Shown one piece after another: positions 56,530-64,000 of a stretch of 64,000 bases of DNA. Under the pieces are notes generated by a model. It saw nothing but the letters and a program-made list of their open reading frames with translations. It was not told where the DNA came from and searched no databases. A program made the position numbers and the translations under genes. Source of the DNA: Blautia sp. (lineage in GTDB: Bacteria > Bacillota > Clostridia > Lachnospirales > Lachnospiraceae); contig JAMPAC010000009.1 of assembly GCA_023667395.1 (NCBI GenBank), forward strand, positions 1 to 64,000, given 5' to 3'. Positions within the stretch are counted from its first letter, which is position 1. Each line of letters begins with the position of its first letter.

Positions 56530-57639
56530 TTAGCTTACAGTTGTAAAGTTTACGGGCAGGATCAGGTAAATATAGCTTTCCTCCTGATTCTTGATAAAAC
56601 AGGGGGCTTTCGGATTCACCATGTAAAGTTCCACTTCCTCATCGTCTATCACACGCAGCGCATCGATCAGGAACTTCGGGTTAAATCCTATCATCAGATC
56701 CTTACCCTGCTTTTCAATGTCGATGTCCTCATTCATGCTTCCAAGGATGGAATTGATCCTCAGTTCCATGCTTCCGTCCAGGATATTGATGATGATGGGC
56801 TTCTTATCGCCCTCTTTCACCAGAAGGGTAGCGCGGTCGATACAGTTCAGGAACTCTTTTTTATTGATCCTTACCTTTGTCTCGTAATCGCTGGAAAGCA
56901 TCTGGTCTATCCTGAAATATTCGCCCTCTATCAACCTGGACACCACTGTGGTATTACCGAACTCAAACACGATATGCTTATCCGTAAAGGAAATGATCAC
57001 GTCATTCTCGGCTCCGCCGGGCAGGATCTTGCTCACCTCATTCAAAGTCTTCCCCGGAACGATCACTTTCTTGGACGAGTAGCTGTTCTTCAACTGGATC
57101 TTCCGGATGGAGATGCGGTGACCGTCCAGGGATACCACCTTTAACTCATCCTCATTGATCTCAAACAATTCCCCTGTCATTAACTTATTATTGTCATTAT
57201 CGGAGATGGAAAAAATGGTCTGCCGCACCACTTCTTTCAGGGTAAACTGGCTGATGATGATGCTGTCATTCTTTTCCACCACGGGAAGATAAGAAAAATC
57301 CTCCCCTGATTTGCCGATGATATTGAATTTGGCTTTCTCACAGGTAATAGTGGTCTTAAAGGAGGAATCTGTCTCTATCGTAATATCGCTGTCAGGAAGT
57401 TTTCTCACGATTTCAAGGAATATCTTCGCATCCAGCGCGATTGCTCCCTTTTCAATGATGTCTCCCTCGATGACAGTCTCTATCCCAAGATCCATATCGT
57501 TTGCGGTAAGGGTAATGGATCCTTTCGTTGCATCTACCATGACACACTCTAAAATAGACATCGTTGTTTTATTAGAGACAGCTTTGGATACGATCTGTAC
57601 CCCATTCAACAGATTTGATTTGGAACAAACTAATTTCAT
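56530..57639 (-). CDS. dnaN: DNA polymerase III beta clamp
   Basis: 369 residues, the usual length, with three repeated clamp domains and a C-terminal end YIYLILPVNFTTVS typical of the family. It forms the ring that tethers DNA polymerase III. AAGGGAG lies eight bases before the ATG at 57639. The start region also contains a TTATTCACA DnaA-box-like sequence, which may tie expression to the origin. Confidence 0.98.
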   Translation of the reverse strand: MKLVCSKSNLLNGVQIVSKAVSNKTTMSILECVMVDATKGSITLTANDMDLGIETVIEGDIIEKGAIALDAKIFLEIVRKLPDSDITIETDSSFKTTITCEKAKFNIIGKSGEDFSYLPVVEKNDSIIISQFTLKEVVRQTIFSISDNDNNKLMTGELFEINEDELKVVSLDGHRISIRKIQLKNSYSSKKVIVPGKTLNEVSKILPGGAENDVIISFTDKHIVFEFGNTTVVSRLIEGEYFRIDQMLSSDYETKVRINKKEFLNCIDRATLLVKEGDKKPIIINILDGSMELRINSILGSMNEDIDIEKQGKDLMIGFNPKFLIDALRVIDDEEVELYMVNPKAPCFIKNQEESYIYLILPVNFTTVS

Positions 57640-57940
57640 GTGAATAACTCCCTTCGTATTTTGAGCGTATCTATCAAACGGACAAATGATAGAAATATTA
57701 AAAAAAATTAATATTATTAGTAATATAAAGTGTTGATATGTGCATAACTAATCCTATTATACTATTTTTCAAGGAAAAATGGAATGGAAAAGTGGTGAAT
57801 TATCAAATAATAAGTTAAGGATAACTCTCAGGTTATTCACAAAGCCCTTTTTACCACTTTTTCCTTATGAAAGATTGTCAACACATTAACCACATATTTA
57901 TCCCCTGGGAAAGGTTTATCTTTCAAGAAAGGTTTATCTT
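57640..57940. other. dnaA-dnaN intergenic region with scattered DnaA-box-like sites
   Basis: AT-rich, no gene. DnaA-box-like 9-mers are TTATTCACA (57647-57639, minus), TTATGCACA (57747-57739, minus), TTATTCACA (57833-57841) and TTAACCACA (57886-57894). They may form a second origin subregion or an autoregulatory zone for dnaN. Short repeats of the type AGGTTTATCTT occur near 57913-57956. Confidence 0.55.
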
Positions 57941-59302
57941 CTAGGAAGGATTTATCTTCCTTGTTATGATTTCCACTTTGTTTTTCAATTCCTCATTGAT
58001 CTCCAGTTCCGTGGTAATCTTCCTGATACCATGGATCACTGTCGTATGATCCTTTTTTCCAAGGATCTTGCCGATGTTGGACAGTGAGTTATTGGTGTAT
58101 TTACTGCAAAGGTACATGACTACCTGTCTTGGCTGTACAAATTCGGAGTTTCTCCTTTTTGAAGTAATGTCTTCCGGTTTGACGCCGAAATGCTCCGCCA
58201 CCACATTGATGATAAGGGTGGGCGTTATCTCTATGGGTTTGTCGGGATGGATGACATTCTTTAAAGCTTCTTCCGCTGCTTCCAGGGAAAGTTGTTCCAC
58301 CTTGTTCAGCTTCGCGAAAGCGATCAGTTGGTTAAAAGCGCCTTCCAGTTCGCGGATATTTGAATTGATGTTGTTGGCAATATATTTGATGGCTTCTTCG
58401 TCGATCTTGTGGTCATATATTTCCGCATTCTTACGCAGGATGGCCATACGCGTCTCATAATCCGGCGGCTGGATGTCGGCGATCAGCCCCCACTCGAACC
58501 TTGACCGGAAGCGTTCCTCCAGGGTTTCCATTTCTTTAGGAGGTTTATCCGAGGAGATGATGATCTGTTTTCTGGCGGAATGGAGTACGTTAAAGGTATG
58601 GAAGAATTCTTCCTGGGTACTTTCCTTTCCTATGATAAACTGAATGTCGTCTATCATCAGCACATCGACGGTACGATACTTTTCCCGCAGTTTTGTCATG
58701 GAGGCGGCATTACCGCTTCGGATGGATTCGATCACTTCATTAAGGAAGACTTCACTGGTGACATAGAGAACCTTTTTGTCCGGATTCTGTTCCAGGATGA
58801 AGTGGCCGATGGAATGCATCAGGTGGGTCTTGCCCAGCCCGGATTCCCCGTATATGTAAAGAGGGTTGTAGACTTCCCCAGGGGTTTCCGCCACTGCAAG
58901 GGCGGCGGAATGGGCAAATTTATTATTGCTGCCTACCACGAAAGTGTCAAACTTATATTTAGGGTTAAGGTTCGCGTTCTCATAATTGATGTTATAGCCG
59001 GATCCGGACATGGCAAGGCTGTTCTGGTCGTTAAGCTTTATGTCCTTTTCCAGGATGAACTTTACATCGTAATTATGGTCGAACAGTTCCGTGATCGTAA
59101 CCTGAAAAAAACTTCTGTATTTGGTCGAGATGTAATTAAGGGCATGAGCCTGGTCGGAAGGTATGATAATGCTTACCACATCGTCTTCCACATCGTAATA
59201 TTCCAGGGGATTTACCCATGTTCTGTAGGAAACGTCAGATATATTATATTCTTTTCTGATGGTTTCCTTGATAGTAGTCCAGTTTTCTTTTATTTCATCC
59301 AT
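57941..59302 (-). CDS. dnaA: Chromosomal replication initiator DnaA
   Basis: 453 residues from the ATG at 59302; an ATG four codons upstream (59314) abuts the AAGGGA site and is possible. The N-terminal domain (SYRTWVNPLEY) is followed by AAA+ Walker A GESGLGKTH, Walker B VLMIDDIQFI and sensor SSDKPP. The C-terminal DNA-binding helix-turn-helix carries the signature DHTTVIHGIRKI. It opens the origin by binding the boxes on either side of its gene. Confidence 0.98.
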   Translation of the reverse strand: MDEIKENWTTIKETIRKEYNISDVSYRTWVNPLEYYDVEDDVVSIIIPSDQAHALNYISTKYRSFFQVTITELFDHNYDVKFILEKDIKLNDQNSLAMSGSGYNINYENANLNPKYKFDTFVVGSNNKFAHSAALAVAETPGEVYNPLYIYGESGLGKTHLMHSIGHFILEQNPDKKVLYVTSEVFLNEVIESIRSGNAASMTKLREKYRTVDVLMIDDIQFIIGKESTQEEFFHTFNVLHSARKQIIISSDKPPKEMETLEERFRSRFEWGLIADIQPPDYETRMAILRKNAEIYDHKIDEEAIKYIANNINSNIRELEGAFNQLIAFAKLNKVEQLSLEAAEEALKNVIHPDKPIEITPTLIINVVAEHFGVKPEDITSKRRNSEFVQPRQVVMYLCSKYTNNSLSNIGKILGKKDHTTVIHGIRKITTELEINEELKNKVEIITRKINPS

Positions 59303-59626
59303 ATGATTAACCATTCCCTTGCGCAGTATTATACGGATACATTTTAATATAGATTGTCCAGAATTTCAAATGCCAGTTATCAACATTAAAGGGATAAAGT
59401 TATACACATACTGTTGATAACTATGTTCATAATTCATGTATTAACATTGTTATGTGGATATTTAGTTTATTAAAAAGTTGTAAAAATAAGGAAAAATTAA
59501 AATTATCCACAAGTAATCAACAATCTGTGGATAACTTAATATACATGTTTATATGTGGATATCTATGTGTATAACTTTTTTAGAAAAATTTTATTTCTCA
59601 AAATAACGTATTTTTAAGGATTTTTC
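59303..59626. other. Chromosomal replication origin (oriC) region
   Basis: An AT-rich gap with a cluster of DnaA boxes: TTATACACA (59400-59408), TGTGGATAT (59453-59461), the perfect TTATCCACA (59503-59511), perfect TGTGGATAA (59526-59534), TGTGGATAT (59554-59562) and TGTGTATAA (59566-59574). Very AT-rich stretches at 59461-59500 and 59575-59620 are candidate unwinding sites. Gene direction switches here from minus to plus, as expected at the origin. Confidence 0.88.
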
Positions 59627-59655
59627 TTGACATTGAGGGAAATTTCTTATACAAT
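59627..59655 (+). promoter_or_regulatory. Promoter of the rpmH-rnpA operon
   Basis: TTGACA (59627-59632), 17 bases, TACAAT (59650-59655), with AAAGGAGG just before rpmH. Confidence 0.85.
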
Positions 59656-59696
59656 CAATATGCTATTTTCCTGAAAAGAAAAGGAGGTGCATTTCC

Positions 59697-59831
59697 ATGA
59701 AAATGACATTTCAGCCTAAAAATCGTCCTCGTAAGAGAGTTCACGGCTTCAGAGCAAGAATGAGTACTCCCGGCGGAAGAAAAGTTATCGCTGCCAGACG
59801 TGCGAAAGGAAGAAAGAGACTGACTGTTTAA
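59697..59831 (+). CDS. rpmH: 50S ribosomal protein L34
   Basis: 44 residues starting [19 protein letters not shown] and ending GRKRLTV, fully typical of bL34. It is too short for length-filtered gene finding. AAGGAGG lies upstream of the ATG and a strong promoter 42 bases away. It starts the conserved rpmH-rnpA-yidD-yidC-jag-mnmE series. Confidence 0.98.
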   Translation: MKMTFQPKNRPRKRVHGFRARMSTPGGRKVIAARRAKGRKRLTV

Positions 59832-59900
59832 TCCGGTACATCGAGCAGTAATGTGACAGGTCACAGAAATGTGGCCTTTTCTCTTTCTGTTAGGAGTCAT

Positions 59901-60254
59901 ATGAGATTTTCAGAGAGTTTAAAGAAAAATCACCAGTTCCAGTTCGTTTATAAGTACGGAAAATCTTACGCAAACAAGTATCTGGTCATGTATATTAAGG
60001 AAAATGGCATGGAGATAAACAGGATTGGAATTAGCGTGAGTAAAAAAGTAGGCAACAGCGTTGTGAGACACCGGGTCACAAGGCTGGTGCGGGAAAGTTA
60101 CCGGTTACATGAAGCGGTATTCAATAGTGGTTTGGATATTGTGATCGTTGCAAGGCAGAGCGCAGCCTCGGTGGGTTATAATGAAATAGAAAGCGCGCTG
60201 CTCCACCTTGGGAAGCTTCATCATATTATTAAAGTATTTTTTTATTTTGATTGA
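59901..60254 (+). CDS. rnpA: Ribonuclease P protein component
   Basis: 117 residues from the ATG at 59901 (TAGGAG four bases upstream); the frame open to 59853 lies upstream of that site. It contains [28 protein letters not shown], the RnpA signature region, and the N-terminal [16 protein letters not shown]. It binds the RNase P RNA to mature tRNA 5' ends. The stop lies five bases before yidD. Confidence 0.97.
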   Translation: MRFSESLKKNHQFQFVYKYGKSYANKYLVMYIKENGMEINRIGISVSKKVGNSVVRHRVTRLVRESYRLHEAVFNSGLDIVIVARQSAASVGYNEIESALLHLGKLHHIIKVFFYFD

Positions 60255-60258
60255 GAAC

Positions 60259-60468
60259 ATGAAAAAAGTATTGATTGCCGTTATTAAATTTTATCAAAAA
60301 TATATCTCTCCCATGAAAAGCACCAGATGTCCCTATATTCCATGCTGTTCCCAGTATGGGCTGGAGGCGGTACAGAAGTACGGAGCGCTGAAAGGAGGTC
60401 TTTTGGCTGCCTGGAGGATATTGAGATGTAATCCTTTTTCAAAAGGAGGGTATGATCCCGTACCCTGA
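60259..60468 (+). CDS. yidD: Membrane protein insertion efficiency factor YidD
   Basis: 69 residues from the ATG at 60259. The family signature is clear: [24 protein letters not shown], then [17 protein letters not shown]. It is a small amphipathic membrane-associated protein that assists YidC. The ribosome-binding site is weak and the gene follows rnpA by four bases, so translational coupling is likely. Start codons at 60208 would overlap rnpA without a site. Confidence 0.96.
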   Translation: MKKVLIAVIKFYQKYISPMKSTRCPYIPCCSQYGLEAVQKYGALKGGLLAAWRILRCNPFSKGGYDPVP

Positions 60469-60487
60469 CGGCAAAACAGGAGGATAA

Positions 60488-61786
60488 ATGGATTTTATTT
60501 TATTGACGCAAAATTCCACTCCTATCATAGGACAAGTTGCCAAGCTGCTTGGATGGATCATGAACGGTATCTTTTACGTGATCGACAAGATTGGCATTCC
60601 TAACGTAGGTCTGGCAATCATTCTTTTTACCATCGTTATCTATATGCTGATGATGCCCCTGACCATCAAACAGCAGAAGTTTTCCAAACTTTCTGCCAAG
60701 ATGAATCCGGAACTTCAGGCAATCCAGGCAAAGTACAAGGGTAAGACCGACAACGATTCAGCCATGGCGCAGAATGCGGAAATCCAGGCTGTATATGCCA
60801 AATATGGCGTTTCCCCTTCGGGAAGCTGTGTGCAGCTGTTGATACAGATGCCCATTCTGTTCGCGCTGTATCGTGTTATCTATGCGATGCCTGCCTATGT
60901 TACGAAGATAGGGAATACATTCCGGGTGCTTGCAGAGAAGATCATTTCCGTGGATAACGGCGCATTTATCCAGAATTCAGGGGTGGAAAGCATTGCCAAT
61001 ACTGTGGCTATGTATGGAAAATCCTTAACGGAAGGGACTAATATATCCAATGGTATTATTGATGTGTTAAATAAACTTTCTTCCACGGATCTGGCGGCGG
61101 TTGCGGAGCATTATGACTTAAGTCGGCTGACCTATGAGGGACAGTTGATACTGAACAGTGATACTACCAGGGGTCTGATTGATACTTATAATATTTTCCT
61201 TGGAATGAACATGGCAGATTCACCCATGACCCTGATCAGGAGCGGATGGATGGCAGGTACGTGGGGACTCGTGATAGGGGCGGCTCTGATTCCGATTCTT
61301 TCTGCGGTTACTCAATGGATCAATGTGAAACTGATGCCCCAGGCGCCTGAAAATAAGGAAAATGAGCAGGCATCTTCCATGGCGCAGTCCATGAAGACCA
61401 TGAACATGGTTATGCCTGTCTTTTCCGCCTGGCTTTGTCTGTCAATGCCTGCAGGTATGGGTTTGTATTGGGTTGCCGGTAGTGTGGTGAGAAGCGTACA
61501 GCAGGTATTGATCAATAAGCATATTGATAAGATGGATTTTGAGGAGATCATCCAGAAAAATTCCGTCAAGAGCGCCAAGAAGATGGAAAAGATCAAGAAG
61601 CAGCAGGAAATGATGAAAGAATATTCCAGTATGAATACCAGGAATATTCAATCAAAAGCTACAACAAACACTGCAAATACTTCTTCCGGTACTTCCCAGG
61701 GCGCTTCTTCAACCGCGAAACCCGGAAGTATGATGGCAAAGGCCAATATGGTAAAAGAATATAATGAAAGAAATAATAATAAGTAA
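60488..61786 (+). CDS. yidC: Membrane protein insertase YidC/Oxa1
   Basis: 432 residues. The first helix (about 8-32) has no lipobox. The cytoplasmic hairpin after the second helix (PLTIKQQKFSKLSAKMNPELQAIQAKYKG) and SPSGSCVQLLIQMPILFALYRVIY are typical of Oxa1-type insertases. An extra segment of about 90 residues follows, near 140-240. The helices TMNMVMPVFSAWLCLSMPAGMGLYWVAGS come near 315-345, then a basic, Ser/Thr-rich tail. It inserts proteins into the membrane with SecYEG. GGAGG precedes the start. Confidence 0.97.
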   Translation: MDFILLTQNSTPIIGQVAKLLGWIMNGIFYVIDKIGIPNVGLAIILFTIVIYMLMMPLTIKQQKFSKLSAKMNPELQAIQAKYKGKTDNDSAMAQNAEIQAVYAKYGVSPSGSCVQLLIQMPILFALYRVIYAMPAYVTKIGNTFRVLAEKIISVDNGAFIQNSGVESIANTVAMYGKSLTEGTNISNGIIDVLNKLSSTDLAAVAEHYDLSRLTYEGQLILNSDTTRGLIDTYNIFLGMNMADSPMTLIRSGWMAGTWGLVIGAALIPILSAVTQWINVKLMPQAPENKENEQASSMAQSMKTMNMVMPVFSAWLCLSMPAGMGLYWVAGSVVRSVQQVLINKHIDKMDFEEIIQKNSVKSAKKMEKIKKQQEMMKEYSSMNTRNIQSKATTNTANTSSGTSQGASSTAKPGSMMAKANMVKEYNERNNNK

Positions 61787-61807
61787 TTTATGGGAGGGTG
61801 ACAGGAT

Positions 61808-62446
61808 ATGGAACTTGAATATATTGAAGTATCTGCCAAGACAGTAAATGAAGCGATTACCGAAGCGTGCCGGAAGCTTGGCGTAACAAGCGACAGGCTG
61901 GAATATACGGTGTTGGATGAGGGTTCCAACGGGTTTCTTGGAATCGGTTCCAGGCCTGCGGTCATTAAAGCGGCGGCTAAGATCGAGGAAATTTCCGTGG
62001 AAGATGCGGCAAAGAATTTCCTGAATGATGTTTTCTCCGCAATGCATATGATGGTGGTTGTGGATATCAAATATGACGAGACAGATCATTCCATGGATAT
62101 CGACCTCAGCGGCGACGAGATGGGAGTACTGATCGGTAAGAGAGGGCAGACCCTTGATTCCCTGCAGTATCTGGTTTCCCTGGTGGTAAACAAAGGTTCC
62201 GAGGAATACATCAGGGTAAAGGTTGATACGGAGAATTACAGGCAGAGGAGAAAGGAGACCCTTGAAAACCTGGCTAAGAACATTGCATATAAGGTTAAAA
62301 GAACCAAACGGCCCGTTTCCCTGGAGCCCATGAATCCTTATGAGAGACGGATCATCCACTCAGCCCTGCAGAATGACAAATATGTGACAACTTACAGCGA
62401 GGGAGAAGAACCTTTCAGGAGAGTGGTTGTAACAGTGAGAAAATAA
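61808..62446 (+). CDS. jag: RNA-binding protein Jag/KhpB
   Basis: 212 residues. Domains in order: Jag_N (1-50, SNGFLGIGSRPAVI), KH type II (about 75-150, MGVLIGKRGQTLDSLQYLV) and R3H (about 150-212, NPYERRIIHSAL). It partners KhpA in binding small RNAs and mRNAs linked to cell division and elongation in Gram-positives. A terminator follows at 62457-62490. Confidence 0.95.
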   Translation: MELEYIEVSAKTVNEAITEACRKLGVTSDRLEYTVLDEGSNGFLGIGSRPAVIKAAAKIEEISVEDAAKNFLNDVFSAMHMMVVVDIKYDETDHSMDIDLSGDEMGVLIGKRGQTLDSLQYLVSLVVNKGSEEYIRVKVDTENYRQRRKETLENLAKNIAYKVKRTKRPVSLEPMNPYERRIIHSALQNDKYVTTYSEGEEPFRRVVVTVRK

Positions 62447-62456
62447 TGGTATATTT

Positions 62457-62490
62457 AAACCGGATATATTTTATGTATATCCGGTTTTAT
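62457..62490 (+). terminator. Terminator between jag and mnmE
   Basis: An AAACCGGATATA/TATATCCGGTTT stem with a short loop is followed by TTTATATTT. Confidence 0.75.
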
Positions 62491-62525
62491 ATTTGACAGT
62501 TGTATTGACAGGAAAGGGAGTTGAA

Positions 62526-63938
62526 ATGTATCAGGCGGATACCATTGCGGCGATTGCCACGGGAATGACAGATTCCGGGATCGGTATTATACGGGTCAGC
62601 GGCAGGGATGCTGTCGTCACATGCAGCAGATTGTTTTGTACCCCTTCCGGCGGAAATATATTAAAAGATGTGGACAGCCATACTTTTCATTACGGTTATA
62701 TTGTGGATAGGGTTCAGGATCCATCTGATGACTGGAAAGATTGTATTATTGACGAAGTTATGGCCGTGGTCATGAAAGCGCCCAGAAGCTATACGGGGGA
62801 GGATACCGTTGAAATCCAGTGTCATGGCGGAGTGCTTGTGATGCAAAAGATATTATCCGCCGTGATCGATGCGGGGGCAAGGCTGGCTGAACCGGGAGAG
62901 TTCAGCAAGAGGGCATTTTTAAATGGAAAAATGGATCTGTCCAGGGCGGAAGCTGTGATGGATGTGATCCATTCCCAGAATGAATATGCCCTGCAGTCTT
63001 CCATGAACCAGTTGAAAGGCAGGCTGTCGGAAAAAGTAAGATCTTTAAGAAAGCAGATCATTTATGAGATTGCTTATATAGAATCCGCGTTAGACGATCC
63101 CGAACATATCAGTCTGGATGGATATGACGACAGATTATCTGAAAAACTGGATAAAATATCCGAAGACCTGAAAAAACTGATAGTTTCCTCTGAAAACGGT
63201 AAATTGATCAAAGAGGGCATTAATACCGTTATCGTGGGAAAACCCAATGCCGGAAAGTCTTCCCTTTTAAATATACTGGTGGGGGAAGAGCGGGCAATCG
63301 TTACGGATATTGCAGGCACTACCAGGGATATCCTGCAGGAAACCGTAAAGCTTCACGGGATCAGCCTGAACATAACGGATACGGCAGGTATCAGGAATAC
63401 GGAAGATACCGTGGAAAAAATCGGAGTAGAGAAAGCGCTGCGATATGCTGAAAATGCCGACCTGATCCTGTATGTGGTTGATACTTCCGTGGAACTGGAT
63501 GAGAATGACAGGAAAATCATTTCCAGGTTAAAAGATAAAAAGGTAATCGTGTTGTTGAATAAATCAGACCTTTCCATGATAGTTGGTGAAAAAGATTTAA
63601 AAAATGTGCTTCCTGAAAATGCCAGGATCATCAGAACATCGATTGTGGATAACAGTGGAATCGACGAACTGGAAGAAGCTGTGAAAGATATGTTTTTTCA
63701 GGGACAACTTAAAAGCAGCAATGAGGTAGTTATCACAAACATACGGCATAAAGAGGTTTTGCAGGAGGCTTTCAATTCTTTGGAACTTGTGAGGAAAAGC
63801 ATAGAGGATAGTATGCCGGAGGATTTTTATTCCATTGACCTGATGAACGCTTACGCATCGCTGGGCAGGATCATTGGAGAAGAAGTGGATGACGATCTGG
63901 TGGAAGAGATTTTTTCAAAATTTTGTCTGGGCAAATAA
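62526..63938 (+). CDS. mnmE: tRNA modification GTPase MnmE
   Basis: 470 residues from the ATG at 62526 (AAAGGGAG five bases upstream); the frame open to 62493 is leader. An N-terminal folate-binding domain (DTIAAIATGMTDSGIGIIRVSG) is followed by the helical domain with an inserted G domain: GKPNAGKSS, GTTRD, DTAGI and NKSD. It ends in the conserved Cys motif FCLGK. With MnmG it makes the 5-carboxymethylaminomethyl group on wobble uridine of tRNA. mnmG is expected just past the window. Confidence 0.97.
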   Translation: MYQADTIAAIATGMTDSGIGIIRVSGRDAVVTCSRLFCTPSGGNILKDVDSHTFHYGYIVDRVQDPSDDWKDCIIDEVMAVVMKAPRSYTGEDTVEIQCHGGVLVMQKILSAVIDAGARLAEPGEFSKRAFLNGKMDLSRAEAVMDVIHSQNEYALQSSMNQLKGRLSEKVRSLRKQIIYEIAYIESALDDPEHISLDGYDDRLSEKLDKISEDLKKLIVSSENGKLIKEGINTVIVGKPNAGKSSLLNILVGEERAIVTDIAGTTRDILQETVKLHGISLNITDTAGIRNTEDTVEKIGVEKALRYAENADLILYVVDTSVELDENDRKIISRLKDKKVIVLLNKSDLSMIVGEKDLKNVLPENARIIRTSIVDNSGIDELEEAVKDMFFQGQLKSSNEVVITNIRHKEVLQEAFNSLELVRKSIEDSMPEDFYSIDLMNAYASLGRIIGEEVDDDLVEEIFSKFCLGK

Positions 63939-64000
63939 AATTTTGAAATTGAAATTCCAAATATTGATTGTGCCTGTGCCAAGGTATGTCAGCGGAGTAA
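63939..64000. other. Window end after mnmE
   Basis: 62 bases with a short inverted repeat around TTTTGAAATTGAAATTCCAAA and a possible GGAG at the last bases. No gene start is seen. Confidence 0.4.

Overview
The window is a bacterial chromosome segment centred on the replication origin. It carries dnaA, dnaN, an S4-domain gene, recF, gyrB and gyrA on the minus strand, and rpmH, rnpA, yidD, yidC, jag and mnmE on the plus strand, with clustered DnaA boxes between them. This order, the strong GGAGG ribosome-binding sites, the moderate GC content and the accessory genes (CD1871A-family CXXC protein, BlaR1/BlaI, DUF990 ABC permeases, many multidomain hybrid kinases) point to a Clostridia member, most likely Lachnospiraceae. 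No phage, transposase, CRISPR array, tRNA or rRNA was seen.

Layout. 1-4152 (minus): a partial lipoprotein gene with its own promoter, then an ECF sigma factor / six-helix membrane protein / ABC ATPase / ABC permease operon. 4469-7645 (plus): an AgrAC-like LytTR regulator and GHKL kinase followed by two small unknown soluble proteins. 7665-15500 (minus): AraC regulator, Fe-S aldo-keto reductase, CapA-like lipoprotein, small membrane protein, LCP cell-wall ligase and a domain-permuted GH3 glycosidase. 15652-18095 (plus): GNAT acetyltransferase and membrane-anchored 5'-nucleotidase. 18313-25189 (minus): a Cache hybrid kinase, an SGNH esterase, a remarkable fusion of a RdgB/HAM1-like nucleotide pyrophosphatase domain to a PAS hybrid kinase, and a DUF3592-like protein. 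25390-31907: a BcrA-like ABC transporter, an S51 peptidase, an MqsR toxin with an MqsA-Panacea antitoxin, and an ABC transporter with two DUF990 permeases. 32360-35666: a chemoreceptor behind an attenuator-like leader, and a NapH-like / CD1871A / TlpA redox trio.

35719-40700 holds the most defence-like locus: a DEAD/DEAH helicase diverging, from a shared promoter region, from an unknown coiled-coil protein and two P-loop ATPases of the BREX BrxC/BrxD (DUF2791) type, without the other BREX genes. 40783-48612 (minus): a cytoplasmic CZB chemoreceptor with an 1129-residue hybrid kinase, and a BlaI/BlaR1 pair whose BlaR1 has no penicillin-binding sensor. 48737-50270 holds a possible nuclease-fold protein and tcdA. 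The rest is the conserved origin region.

Two copies of a multi-hairpin repeat (30137-30267 and 45792-45958) each begin at the TAG stop codon of a gene and differ by paired, compensatory changes. Replication and transcription are largely co-oriented on both sides of the origin. The strongest leads for new biology are the pyrophosphatase-kinase fusion, the BREX-like ATPase/helicase cassette and the covarying repeat.
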